Shown piece by piece: positions 18,135 through 29,000 of a stretch of DNA of 64,000 nucleotides. The stretch is from the NCBI GenBank assembly GCA_030448185.1, contig JAUJNL010000004.1, positions 1 through 64,000 of the forward strand, in the 5' to 3' direction. The notes beneath the pieces were generated by a model that had not been told where the DNA came from, did not search any database, and saw nothing but the letters and a program-made list of their open reading frames with translations. The position numbers and the translations under genes are program-made. The stretch comes from Cytophagales bacterium. Lineage in GTDB: Bacteria > Bacteroidota > Bacteroidia > Cytophagales > 172606-1. Positions within the stretch are counted from its first letter, which is position 1, and every line of letters begins with the position of its first letter.

Positions 18135-18848
18135 ATGACTGAAGTAACGCCGGTCCGCGGCCTTTCCAAAACCGCCAGTGTGCTGCTGGTGGAAGATGAG
18201 CCCAAAGTGGCCGCCTTTATCCGCAAAGGAATGGAGACGCAGCATTACAAGGTAGAAATAGCCGGTGATGGCCGGGAAGGAAAGCTGATGGCCGCCGCCC
18301 GGAAATACGACCTGGTCATACTCGACATCAACCTCCCCCACATCAGCGGCATTGAGTTGTGCAGATTCATCCGGAGCAAATACGCCAAAGTGCCCATTCT
18401 GATGCTCACTGCCCTCGGCACCACCGGCGATAAGCTGTCGGGGTTCGACGCCGGGGCCGACGATTATCTGGTAAAGCCGTTTGAATTTCTGGAACTGATG
18501 GCCCGGGTGAATGCCCTGATGCGCCGTACGGCCGCGCCGGCGGAGGAGACGACCCTGAAAATTGCCGGTCTCGAACTGGATCTGCGGGAGAAAGTAGCCC
18601 GCCGCGACGGCAAAACCATTGAACTGACTGCCCGGGAGTTTTCGCTGCTCGAATACCTGATGCGCCACAAGGGCAGGGTGGTTTCCCGGAGCGATATTGC
18701 CGAACACGTATGGGACATAAATTTCGACACGGGCACCAACATCATTGACGTGTACGTAAATTACCTGCGCAAAAAAGTAGACAGGGACGCCTCCGTCAAA
18801 CTGATCCATACGGCCATCGGAATGGGCTACATGCTGAAGGAGAAATAA
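18135..18848 (+). CDS. OmpR-family response regulator
   Basis: 237 residues from the ATG at 18135 (MTEVTPVRG). N-terminal receiver with LLVEDEPKV, phosphoacceptor Asp64 in VILDINLPHISG, and LVKPFEFLEL. C-terminal winged-helix Trans_reg_C domain (LTAREFSLLEYLMRHKGRVV, DIAEHVWDINFDTGTNIIDV, VYVNYLRKKVD). DNA-binding partner of the kinase gene 148 bp downstream. Most similar by eye to CusR/ArlR-type regulators. The regulon is unknown. Confidence 0.92.
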   Translation: MTEVTPVRGLSKTASVLLVEDEPKVAAFIRKGMETQHYKVEIAGDGREGKLMAAARKYDLVILDINLPHISGIELCRFIRSKYAKVPILMLTALGTTGDKLSGFDAGADDYLVKPFEFLELMARVNALMRRTAAPAEETTLKIAGLELDLREKVARRDGKTIELTAREFSLLEYLMRHKGRVVSRSDIAEHVWDINFDTGTNIIDVYVNYLRKKVDRDASVKLIHTAIGMGYMLKEK

Positions 18849-18996
18849 ACGGACAATTAAGTAGTTGTTGGTTATCAGTTGTTCCTTGTTCGAAGGATAA
18901 ATATAAACCGTGGGCTGTTGGTACCCCTCCTGCCGCATTTAAAATACTGGATTACTTTTGCACGTATACTTAAAATCGGGCATTCAGCATTTTCCC

Positions 18997-20367
18997 ATGA
19001 CCATCCGGACCCGGCTTACGCTGCTCTTCACGCTGGTGGTGGCGTCACTGCTGGGCGTTTTCTGCTGGGTGATCTTTTTCTTTGCCGAAATGCACCGCAA
19101 GCAGGAGTTTTATCAGCGCCTGAAGGCGGAGGCGTTTACCAGTGCCGGACTCCTGTTTGGCAAAGCAACCATCAGTCCTGAACTTTTCAAGATTCTTGAC
19201 CGCAATCAGCTCACCGTCCTCAACGAGGAAGAACTTATCATCTACAATTATCTCGATCAGCTGGTTTACGAAAGTGGCACCGATTACCTGACGGTGGACA
19301 AGGAAATCCTCGGCCAGGTACGCCTTCAGAAGGAACTACGGCTCCGTCGGGGAGACCGGGAGATTGCCGGGGTGCTGTTTGCCAGTGGCTCCAACCGCTT
19401 TGTGGTCTTTGCCTCGGGTGTAGACAAGTACGGGTTCAGCAAGCAGCGCAATCTTGCCCTGATCCTTTCGGCGGGCTGGCTGCTGGCAACGGGCATCGTG
19501 TTCATAGCTGGTCGTTTTTTTGCCCGGAAAGCCCTCGAACCCATGACCCGCGTCATCAGTCAGGTCGCTGCCATTTCGGCCTCGCGGCTGGAGTTGCGCG
19601 TGAATGAAGGCAACGGGAAAGACGAAATTGCCCGGCTGGCCCGCACTTTTAACCAGATGCTCGGCCGGCTGGAAGAAGCCTTCCGCCTCCAGCGCGCCTT
19701 TGTCTCCAACGCTTCGCACGAAATGCGTACGCCCCTCACCTCCATCACTGGTCAGATTGAGGTTTCCCTGCTGACGGACGAGGAACCCGGTGAACTGCGG
19801 GCTACACTGCAGTCGGTGCTGGAAGATGTGCGGCACCTGAACCGCCTGACCAATGGCCTGCTTACGCTGGCGGGGGTGAGCATTGACGAAGCTACCGTAA
19901 GCTTGACCCCGCTCCGCCTTGACGAATTGCTCTGGGTAGTCCGCAGCGATCTGTTGAAGATGCATCCCTCCTGCACGGTCCGGGTGGAAATGGCGGACCT
20001 GCCGGAAAAAGAAGGAGACCTGAGCATTCCGGGCAGCGAAACCCTGATCAAAACGGCCCTGTTCAATCTCATGGAGAACGGCTGTAAGTTTTCTCCGGAC
20101 CATGCGGTAAGGGTGCAGTTTCAGCCGCAGCAGAGCCACATTCTGGTGGCTTTCCGCAACTACGGACCGGCCATTCCCACCCAGGAGCTGCCCATGATCT
20201 TCAAGCCTTTTCACCGCGGCACGAACGCCCGCCACATCAGCGGTCACGGAATCGGCCTCTCCCTCACCGACCGGATCATCCGCCTGCACCGGGGCAGCCT
20301 GCAGGTAGATTCTGCGGATGGCACCGGCACTACCTTTACCGTTACCCTGCCGCGGCTCCATAATTAA
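18997..20367 (+). CDS. Sensor histidine kinase (HAMP-HisKA-HATPase)
   Basis: 456 residues from the ATG at 18997 (MTIRTRLTLLFTLVVASLL). Two membrane helices (about 8-30 and 165-185) bracket a periplasmic domain of about 130 residues. HAMP follows (LARTFNQMLGRLEEAF), then HisKA with the phosphoacceptor in FVSNASHEMRTPLTS, and HATPase_c with N-box LFNLMENGCKFS, G2 GHGIGLSLTDRII and GTGTTFTVTLPR. Cognate to the upstream OmpR-type regulator. The input signal is unknown. Confidence 0.92.
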   Translation: MTIRTRLTLLFTLVVASLLGVFCWVIFFFAEMHRKQEFYQRLKAEAFTSAGLLFGKATISPELFKILDRNQLTVLNEEELIIYNYLDQLVYESGTDYLTVDKEILGQVRLQKELRLRRGDREIAGVLFASGSNRFVVFASGVDKYGFSKQRNLALILSAGWLLATGIVFIAGRFFARKALEPMTRVISQVAAISASRLELRVNEGNGKDEIARLARTFNQMLGRLEEAFRLQRAFVSNASHEMRTPLTSITGQIEVSLLTDEEPGELRATLQSVLEDVRHLNRLTNGLLTLAGVSIDEATVSLTPLRLDELLWVVRSDLLKMHPSCTVRVEMADLPEKEGDLSIPGSETLIKTALFNLMENGCKFSPDHAVRVQFQPQQSHILVAFRNYGPAIPTQELPMIFKPFHRGTNARHISGHGIGLSLTDRIIRLHRGSLQVDSADGTGTTFTVTLPRLHN

Positions 20368-20444
20368 TCGGATTCTAACCCGGCATTCATGTTATTTTAA
20401 TCCTGACAGCCCAGATTTGGTCAGTACAACCAACAGAATTGGCT

Positions 20445-20783
20445 ATGCCCCCCTATACCCTTGACTACACCAGCGAACCGGATACTACCCCGGTGAGGCC
20501 CCGAAGCAGAACTGCCCCGCCAGTGGCACGGAAACTGTTTGCGGCCGGATTGTTTATTCTCTCAGGCGTGTCGGTGGCAGGTAACTTCCTGCTGCTCAAC
20601 CATCAGCGTTATTACCAGAACAACGCCGACCGCCAGGCCCTGCAGTACGATTCGCTGCTTTCGGCCAAACTCCTCTCGGACCAGCAGGCGGCCGAACTCA
20701 GGCGGCAACTCCTCCGGCTCCGGCAAAGCCACGAAAGATTGCGGGATGAGTTTCGGGTGCAGACTGCCAGCGGAAACAAGTAG
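20445..20783 (+). CDS. Small single-pass membrane protein with coiled coil
   Basis: 112 residues from the ATG at 20445 (MPPYTLDYTSEP). The N-terminal 30 residues are proline-rich and cytoplasmic. One membrane helix (KLFAAGLFILSGVSVAGNFL) is followed by a Gln/Arg/Leu-rich coiled coil (ADRQALQYDSLL, LRRQLLRLRQSHERLRDEF). It follows the histidine kinase by 77 bp on the same strand and may belong to the same transcript. Function unknown; an accessory to the kinase is possible but unproven. Confidence 0.6.
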   Translation: MPPYTLDYTSEPDTTPVRPRSRTAPPVARKLFAAGLFILSGVSVAGNFLLLNHQRYYQNNADRQALQYDSLLSAKLLSDQQAAELRRQLLRLRQSHERLRDEFRVQTASGNK

Positions 20784-21039
20784 CTGCGGCCGGGTGACCT
20801 AATGCAAAAATTATCGGACTTTTGGCAGCAGGATTTAAAGACTTTTAAGGCTTTGAAGAAAGTCAATAATACCCGATTGTGATCATGTTATTTCCGGTCT
20901 GGGCACAACAATTATAATTTATAATTATATTTAGTGAATCTGGAAAAAGTAGCCTATCCCATATATTTTGTAATGACCGGATAGCCGCTAAGCAACTTCT
21001 TGCCAAGCGGCTTTTTAAATAGCCGTTCCGTTAAGGTAT

Positions 21040-22479
21040 ATGAGCACAAATGAGCATTGGAATCCAACCCTTACGAGACGGTTACGGGCTTTGCTGCACG
21101 CGGACCCGCTTCTTGGAATGCGCAATGGGGACAGTCGCCGCGAAGAGAGCTTGCAGCATTATGACTCTTTGCCCTTGGTAATCAAGGCGTTTGACTTCAT
21201 CACCGAGCATATGGGGCTGGAACAAGCCGTAGACCGCCGTCAATTGACGGAAGCCCTTAAGCCTTTGCTCGAAAAGATGGATGATGCAGCAGCAATAGAA
21301 CGAAGCCGGGAAAGACACGTTACAATGGTCAACCGCTTGGTTAATGCCTTGCGCAATAGGACCGGACAGCCCTTTGAAATGGAGTATACAGTATTTGATG
21401 CTGGTGCTGCCATCCGGCGAGGCCTGCAAGTACGACTCATAGAGGAGTACGAGAGCATAGATGGCCGCATTGTTTTCCGCCTTACCAAAGAAGCGCTCAA
21501 CCTGTTTTTAAATGCATTGGATTTGGACATTGAAGATGCCCAAACCGCTACCGAAAGCAAGTAATCCAGTCACAATTGAACCGGGGAAAATTCAATGAGG
21601 CAGTTGAGACTGCCAAGCGGGCCCGTATCCAATCCATCGGTATTATGAGAGCATTGTAACAATCATTCAGCAGACCAAACGCGATTTAAGTGAAGTTGAC
21701 TGGAACGTAGAGGTGCCCAACATTTGAAAAATGCCCTTTCCTCATTTAGCCACCAGAATCGCTACGGAAAGGGCAATGTGGCTCTCTGCCCAGAGTACGC
21801 TTGACACGCTTGTCACCGGACAGCGACCGTGTGCGCCAGATAATTACAGTTGCTGAGTTGGTCGATGATTGTATCCAAAGACACATGCAATTGCAGACGC
21901 GGTTGATGGAGGCACGCGGTATATTTTTGGATGAACAGGACCGCCAAACATTCTCAACCCGACGCGTCAGAATCCGGCCATATCTGCAAAAGGAAGTATT
22001 AATGCCACTTCTGTAAATGCACAAGTCGGATGCGGCACAGGTGGTACATAACAGCGCATCTGCCCTGCTGGGGGCTCAACCGGTTCCCATTTTCAACCTC
22101 GGGGAGTTTCTAAATTGGCTGCTACGTCCCGGCGGGAAGTACCCGGATAGTGCCGGTTGAAGATTTAGAGCTGGTTGAAGCAAGCCCTGGTGATACCTGG
22201 TTCTCACCCGAGGTTATTGCCACGTGCAACTCCTACATGGAAGGCATTGCCCGGATGGAGAACTACTTTCCTCGGTACTCGAAAGGGCCAAAGAAAGGGG
22301 GGAGAGACAGCAGCCGTCTGGAATGCATAGCCTTAAGCGCATTCTACGCGTTTGCCGAAATCGCTGAATACGAAGGTGGGCAACTTGTGACTATGACGAC
22401 CGGAAGGCCACTCCGTACAGCAGGATTTGCGGGAGACGATTTGCAATTCACTAAATTAAAGCAACAGCATGAGTCATGA
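21040..22479 (+). pseudogene. Wadjet/Mks JetA-like (MukF/kleisin-like) subunit, frameshifted
   Basis: The N-terminal 174 residues are open (LPLVIKAFDFITEHMGL, LEKMDDAAAIERSRERH, FEMEYTVFDAGAAIRRGLQ, then FRLTKEALNLFLNALDL). The same protein then continues in other frames: VIQSQLNRGKFNEAVETAKR (about 21562), YYESIVTIIQQTKRDLSEVD (about 21645), IITVAELVDDCIQRHMQLQT (about 21838), FNLGEFLNWLLRPGGKYP (about 22098) and WFSPEVIATCNSYMEGI (about 22200). The whole would be about 480 residues, the length of a kleisin-like A subunit. At least five frame changes break it. Family assignment rests on size, order and context, not on a decisive motif. Confidence 0.65.
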
Positions 22480-23201
22480 AGACAGCAGGAGTTGGGAGGA
22501 TGATTGCTACCAGGCAGGTGCTACTGCAGTTTGGCTTGCAGCCGCTCATCCGTCCTGCACAAAACCAACAGTATCGCACACTGATTGACCAGTTTGAGCA
22601 TCGCCAGGATTTCCGCGTGCTGGTAAGCGCCTTTGCCGAGGGGCTGGGTTTGCAAATAGTTCAGGCCAGTCAATACGGACTTATACTGGCGCCTACGCCC
22701 GGGTCAATATTCACCGGCTCCTGGAGCCAGTATAGGTCTTCAAACCAAAACAGGCCTGATAACAAGCTGATTGACGGCTTATTCACCTCGCAATAATGAC
22801 CATTATTTTTCCCCGTGCCGAGGATTTGGAGGAAGACCCAACTGTCATCAGAGCACAATTTCGTGTGAACGATGTAGATGACGTTCTGCGACGGCTGTGC
22901 GACGCAATTGAGGCGGAGTTGAAGACGAAGGAAGAAACTGATATTGATAGAGGCGTTTTAGGACTTTATGAGGCTTGGCGGGTGTATAAAAATAAACCTT
23001 TCGTGAAGGATTCAATGGGCGACGGAACGTCCTCAGCACCACAAAAAGGATGATTGAACGGGCGCTGGAATTTTTGCAGAAGCAGGACTGCCTTACTTTC
23101 AGAACGGAAGAAGGGCAGCGTGTATTATCCTACTACACGGTATCATACGATGGTGCAGGAGTTCAGTGCTGATATTCTTACAAAGAAGTGCAATCTATAA
23201 T
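22476..23201 (+). pseudogene. Wadjet/Mks JetB-like (MukE-like) subunit, frameshifted
   Basis: Starts at the ATG at 22476, overlapping the A-gene stop. Frame 1 reads RTLIDQFEHRQDFRVLVSAF and LQIVQASQYGLILAPTPGS. A second frame from 22796 reads IIFPRAEDLEEDPTVIRAQF and GVLGLYEAWRVYKN. A third (from about 23013) reads GRRNVLSTTKRMIERALEFL. The end RYHTMVQEFSAD is in a further frame with its stop at 23201. Total size, about 235 residues, fits a MukE-like winged-helix subunit. It is followed 30 bp later by the SMC-like gene. Confidence 0.65.
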
Positions 23202-23231
23202 CAATCGCTCCAGCAATACTGAGAAAGAGTA

Positions 23232-26200
23232 ATGCCCAAACTATCAAAACTTCGTTTGGTTTCGGTTGGTCATAGCCGTGCCAGGTTCAGCGATCTTACC
23301 CTTGACTTTAGAAACGATAATACCGGTCTTGTTGACGACTCGATTATTTGGCTTGAAAACGGCGGTGGCAAATCTTCTATTCTCGCCTTATTCTACGCGT
23401 TGATCCGCCCTCACCGTTCCGAGTTCATGGCAGGGGGCACCACTCATAAGAAAGAACGTCGAATCGAAGATTACGTGTTAGAGACTGACCGGGGCGTTGT
23501 TATTACCGAGTGGGAACTCGACGGAAGAGACCCCTTGGCCGATGATCCTGATGCACCTCCTCGGTACTTGACCGGTGTATTTTACGAGTGGCCAAAGGGG
23601 AATAAAAGTGATCCCAGAGGATTGCAGCGCCTATTCTTTGCTGCACGCGTGATTGAAAGCGAACCCCAGTTAACTCTGGAAGGCATACCCATTTACGAGA
23701 TCCAGAGCGATGGTCGCAAGTACCGCCGGAGTATGGTAAACTTCAAGCAAGAGTGGAATGACTTGGGGATGCGGTTGGTTAACGCCCAGATGAAGGAGAC
23801 GGAGAACCAAACCACTTGGGCCGACGTTTTACGGGAGGCAAAAATTGACCCGGAGCTATTTGGTTACCAACTCGCGATGAACCAGCGGGAAGGAGGGGCG
23901 GAAGACCTGTTCAAATTTAAAAGCCCTGAGGAATTTGTTGATTTCTTTCTGGAGCTAATTTTTACAGAAGAAGCAGGTGATAAAGTTACCGAAGCCTTTG
24001 AAACTTTTAAAAAGAATCAGAAGAGGCGTTCCGAACAACTCATACCCGAGCAAGGCTTATTGCAACGCTTGGTAGACTTGCTTAGAGATTTTATTAAAGT
24101 AAAAAACGCGCATGATCAGTTGCAGCAGAAGTTACAGACAGTTTCTTCGAAAATAAGCATTTTACAAGCCCAGTTACGCCAACGAAGTGAAGAACTAACT
24201 CAAATTTCTAAAGCAGAGGCTTTTCTGGAAGAACAGGCACGAAGTAATGCAGGAAAAGCTAAAGAAGAAGCCGACCGCTTTCTTCGTTTAGCTGCTACCG
24301 TTCGAGTGATTGCCCTGCAACAGGAGAAGCGTAGGCTGGAAGAACAGAAAAAACAAGCCGTGCAGCACCTGGCCGACGCCAGGCGTACCCGTGTAATTTG
24401 GGAACTTGCTTCTCCGCTTAGAAATGCGCTTACGTTTGAGGAGGAAGCAAAGGGGTACCTTACCTTGGTAAATGCAGAAAAAAGTGAAAATGCCCCCCTT
24501 TTCGATGATCTTACCAAGATTGCCACTGCATATGCATCTGCGCTGCTAGCAGACAAGGAGAATTTGGACAAGCAGCAAGTTCAATACAGTGTAAAAGCTG
24601 CTCAATCGAGGGAAGAAGCGAGACGTTATTATAAGGAAGCTTCTGACTTGAGAGTAGAAAAGGCAGTATTGGACCAAAAGGCGAATGACATAAGCAAACG
24701 CATCGCGGAGGTTGCCCAAGCCCGGCTACGCCTGGAAAAGTGTAATGCAGTAGATGCGGACGAATCGATTGAACAGGCTTCGGAGCGGCTAGGGCGCAAA
24801 GCGGAGGAACTACGGACCAAAGAAACATTGATTGAAGAATCCGCGCAGGCATTACTCAAGGATATACTGTCAGTACAGGCAACACTATGTGATATCGTAA
24901 GGGAACAATCAGGGGAAAGTTGTGCAAAAGATGCAGTTTATGAGCAATTGGAAAATGCTCGTTCTGAACGAGCGTCCCTGGAGCAAGATTCGCAGTTGTT
25001 GCAAATAATTGAGGTAGAGGCGTTTGACATTTTTCAAGTCCAAGTCGCCCGTCAAAATCATCTGAAAAGGGTGATAGACATAAGTCAGGACCGGCTCATA
25101 CGTACCCGTGCTAAACTTGGGGAACTTAGGAGAAGTATTGAGTATGTTAAAGAAAAAGGGCTACTACCTCCCGAACATGAGGTCGAAAAGCTTTTGGAAT
25201 ACCTTAGTAAGGCAGGTGTTGTAGCTTGGGATGGCTGGCATTATATCTCAGGGCTTGTAAAACCTGCTGACCAGCCCGCATTTGTTGAACAAGCGCCAGA
25301 AGTAGCCCGTGGAATTATTATTAAAGATGATTCTTTTGATCGTGCAATAGCTACTTTGAACAAATCTTCTATTGATGTTCGCTATCCGGTGGTAGTCGTG
25401 TCCCGTGACTCTGTGCAAAGAGAAGTCCAAAAAGAAATAATACCAAAGCGCATTACCGTGGGTCCCAGCAGCCCCGGGTTATTCACCCCAGCAGCTGCAC
25501 AAAAGGAAAGGTTTGATTTAGAACAACAAGCAGTGTTTGAATCGGAAACACTGCAGCAATTGGCCGATACACTTTTTAATTACCATAAGAAGTTGCACCA
25601 GCTGGAGTCGTTTATTAAGCATTACTCAGAAAGTTGGTTCGCTGCCCATTCAGAGTTGCTGGAGAAGCAAAGTGACAAGGTGGAGAATTATGTAAAGGAA
25701 AAAGCAATACTTGATGGTAAGTTACAGCAAGATGTGGATGATGTTCAAAAGTTGGCAACTTGCACAGCAGTGAATTTGGAGCGAATAGATGCCTTGGTGA
25801 AAAAAGCTATTGTTGATGAAAATAAAGAAATATTTAAAAAAGAAATATCCCTTCAAAAAGAGTATGACCAGCTCAACACTGACAGTACTGCGTTAGTGGT
25901 AAGGATAGAGGCTTACAGGTCAAGCAGAAGAAGCTGAAAAACAAGTACTGGCGGCTGAAAAAGAAGCTGGAAGATTCGGTCAATTAATAGCGGACTTAAA
26001 TCAAAAACTAGCAGCGTACAGTACTGCGATTTAGAAAAGGTGGTAGCATTAAAAGGTAATACTGATGCTTTGAATGGCGAATACCAGCGTTTGTATCATC
26101 ATTATCAGAGTAAGTCGGTGCAATCTTCAAATGCTTTATATAGAAGCGCCATGCAGCATTACCAGAAAGCGCGGCGTGATTTTGATGATCTGCTGCTCGG

Positions 26201-27653
26201 TTCTTCCGAAGACAACATAAGTGAGGAAGATGTACGTAGCGCCACATATAAAGTATCCGTAGCGCATGAGTTGAACGAACGAGTCCGTAATGCTAAATCT
26301 GCTTACGAGTCTGCTCTCGATGCGTTTTATAAATCTGAGTCGCAGGAAGCTGGTATCACAGAAAAAATACAATCAAAGCTGTCAGATTGTGTAAAATATG
26401 GAGGGGTAGATAAGTCAATTGATTATGGGTATCTCTCTCTTGAACTCGCCCAAGCACGAGCTAACGCGTTCCATCAAATCAATTTTCATTTTGCTTCAGC
26501 ATTCACTGATTATAAGGGAGAGGCCAGCAAGGCCTTGATGAACAAGATTACTGCTGACCACAGAGCAAGTGTACTGTCTCAGGCAATTACCAGAATCAAC
26601 GATTTAAGGATGCCTCCCCAAGTGGAGGGCACTTCAGATTTAATTGATCAATACAATTTCGAATCAGTTTCTAACGAGGAGTTTGAGGCTTGGATAACCG
26701 AAATACTGTCCCAATATAAAGAAGTAGAGAAAGATATTGGTGAGGCGGCTAGAGAACGCAGGAACTCTTTTAAGGGGATTAACGCCTGGCTAACAAACAG
26801 CCGTTTTCAAATGCTAAAATTGCAGTATTTGAACAAATTTAGGGGTACAGATGGCTTGGATTACGGAGCCGACGCAGAGGGCGATTTAAATGCTTTGGCA
26901 TTGAGATTACAGACAGTTAATGCCGAACTTAATGACACAGATACGTGGAAGAATCAAATAATTGAAGTTCTTTGCCACGAAGCAGATAAAGGCATTATGG
27001 CCCTAAAAGAAGCAGTTAGACATTCTAAACTACCTGCTCAACTAAAAGCGTTAGCAGGACAGCACTTCCTGAAAATTACTACCCAAGAGCCTACCGATCC
27101 CGGGGCGAAAAGAGACCGGATAGGCGAAATGATTGATAATATGTTACAGACTGGGGAAGTGAAAAAAAGCATTTATTTAGTGCAAGAAGCTGTTCGAAGG
27201 TTGGCACGCACAATCCAAGTGAGCTTACTCTTTCCGAGTTCAGAAAGACAATCTGAAAGGATAGCAGTTGAGCGGTTGGGGTCAATTAGTGGTGGTGAAC
27301 GGCTTACTTGTTCCGTTCTGTTGTATTGCACCCTTGTTAAGTCAAGAGCTTGGCAAGCCGGCATCAGGGAGAATATATCGAGTACTTTGTTGCTAGACAA
27401 TCCAATAGGGACCTCTTCAAAGGTGAGATTACTGGTGATACAGCGAGAAGTAGCGCAATCAATGGGAGTGCAATTGATTTATGCAACTGGGGTAAACGAC
27501 TTTAAAGCACTTAGGACTTTCTCAACTATTCTTCGTCTCCGCAATAGCCGATTGGACCAGCGCACTGGACACTTGATGGTTGAACTTGAACAAAAAGAGA
27601 TCATTGAAGCTGCTAAACTGGTTTTACCCGATAAGTCTACCGATCAGGGCTAA
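23232..27653 (+). pseudogene. Wadjet/Mks JetC-like SMC/MukB-type ATPase, two frameshifts
   Basis: About 1470 residues if the frame were continuous. The N-terminal ATPase half has Walker A WLENGGGKSS (residues about 40-49), lacking the usual first glycine. Long coiled coils follow, with a hinge-like middle (about 650-780). The first frame stops at 25937. QAEEAEKQVLAAEKEAGRFG continues in a second frame, and from about 26030 a third frame (DLEKVVALKGNTDAL) runs to 27653. The C-terminus has a signature SGGERLTCSVLLYC and a Walker B STLLLDNPIGTSS, with Asn where SMC proteins have the catalytic Glu. If intact it would be the motor that extrudes plasmid DNA. Flank to flank, its base composition is more AT-rich than the mrp region. 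Confidence 0.75.
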
Positions 27654-27654
27654 T

Positions 27655-28749
27655 ATGAAGATGGTATCGGAAATTGATAAGAAACGGGTGGTGGCGTTTT
27701 GCCAAAAACTTGCCGCATTACCCGAAAAGCGGATCACGTTAAACAAGCTGCGCGAAGTATTTCATGAATGTTTTCCGCATCGTCCGCGTGGTACGGAAGA
27801 TAATGATTGGCTCTTATTTGCATTACGTGAGGCAGACTCTCGTGATATAATTAGAATACCGCCTTCACATGGTACTCGCTGGAATACAACACTTAATCCT
27901 CCCTTGCCTTCCTCGGTTGATCGCATCGAGACCTCTAAAACACTTCGGAACGCATGGTGGAAAAGCTTTCTTTGGCATCCGGCAATAGATTGGATTGCTG
28001 ACTTACGCGTATTACCACTGGTTCACGAAGATTTTTTAAAGCGGGTTAATGCAGGTTTAGTGAACGGAGACTTTGATCAACTTGCTCCTTTCAAATACCG
28101 TTCTTTGCAACTCACCCGGGACGAGAAAAGGCTTCAAAAGTTAACAAAAAGTATACTATTTAAACCCGAACGGCTTACACTTGAGCTTTTGGGCTGCCTG
28201 CCTGAAATCCCTTTACTCGTATGGGAGCAGATTGGTCTTGGAACCAAAATGCTTGTGTTTGAGAATAACGGAGCTTTTACCGTTGCCCGAAATGTACTTC
28301 AGGGGATGAAAGAGCAACCGTACGGTATCATAGCATGTGGGGAAGGCAGCGCATTCATCAAATCAATTCAGCAAATAGCTTCTATTCACCGGACCATTTC
28401 AGAGATCGAATATGTAGGTGACATTGATCCTCCCGGGCTACATATTGCCCAATTAGCTTCACTCTCGGCCAAAAAGGAAAACTTACCGCAAGTTGTACCT
28501 GCTTCAGCTATATACCTTGCTATGGTGAAAGCTGTCAAACAATTTGGCGAACCATTAGGCTTGGTAGATAAACATGTCAAAGCAAGAAGCGATTATTCAA
28601 ACCTTGTTGCTTGGTTGCCACTTGAAATCCAAGAACTGGCAATCAAAATGTTCAGCAACCGGCGCCGTATACCAGAAGAAGTACTTGGCCCGAATGAGCT
28701 ACTTAATATTTGGAACAGTAGTAATGCCAGTCAATGGGAATCGAACTAA
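27655..28749 (+). CDS. Wadjet/Mks JetD-like TOPRIM nuclease subunit
   Basis: 364 residues from the ATG at 27655, one base after the SMC-gene stop. The N-terminal half is helical and probably winged-helix. The C-terminal half is a topoisomerase VI A-type TOPRIM domain: Glu203 in MLVFENNGAF, the glycine turn YGIIACGEGSAF, and Asp256/Asp258 in EIEYVGDIDPPGLHIA. In Wadjet systems JetD/MksG is the nuclease that cuts circular plasmids once the condensin has extruded them. All catalytic acidic residues are present and the frame is intact, although its three partner genes are broken. Whether the protein does anything alone is unknown. A strong terminator follows directly. Confidence 0.8.
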   Translation: MKMVSEIDKKRVVAFCQKLAALPEKRITLNKLREVFHECFPHRPRGTEDNDWLLFALREADSRDIIRIPPSHGTRWNTTLNPPLPSSVDRIETSKTLRNAWWKSFLWHPAIDWIADLRVLPLVHEDFLKRVNAGLVNGDFDQLAPFKYRSLQLTRDEKRLQKLTKSILFKPERLTLELLGCLPEIPLLVWEQIGLGTKMLVFENNGAFTVARNVLQGMKEQPYGIIACGEGSAFIKSIQQIASIHRTISEIEYVGDIDPPGLHIAQLASLSAKKENLPQVVPASAIYLAMVKAVKQFGEPLGLVDKHVKARSDYSNLVAWLPLEIQELAIKMFSNRRRIPEEVLGPNELLNIWNSSNASQWESN

Positions 28750-28783
28750 AAAGGGTGCTGTTTTCGCAAATAGCACCCTTTTT
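28748..28783 (+). terminator. Rho-independent terminator after the Wadjet-like locus
   Basis: AAAAAGGGTGCT and AGCACCCTTTTT form a perfect 12-bp stem that overlaps the stop codon of the TOPRIM gene and is followed by a T-rich tract. Confidence 0.85.
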
Positions 28784-28792
28784 AGCTTTTCG

Positions 28793-28880
28793 CAGAGGCC
28801 GGGGGACTCGAACCCCCAATACGCTTTGACACGTACTACATCATTTCGAGTGATGCTCCTGATCCGGCCGGGTGACCTCT
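28793..28880 (-). tRNA. tRNA-Ser (anticodon CGA)
   Basis: On the minus strand: anticodon stem CATCA/TGATG around loop CTCGAAA gives anticodon CGA at 28846-28848. A long class II variable arm (TACG...CGTA) follows. The T arm is GGGGG-TTCGAGT-CCCCC. Acceptor strands AGAGGTC and GGCCTCT pair with one G-U. The base expected to be U8 is not clear, so the 5' boundary could be off by one or two bases. CCA is not encoded. It lies 44 bp from the end of the Wadjet-like locus. Confidence 0.8.
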
Positions 28881-29000
28881 GGGTGATTTTCTACCTGCCG
28901 TCCGCAAAGATAAGAGGCCTTCCGGGGTTAATCAAGCAGGATGGTCGGGAAGGAAATTTTTTCTTCCGCACCTGTTTCAGTTTCCCTTCCCCCGAGCCAT

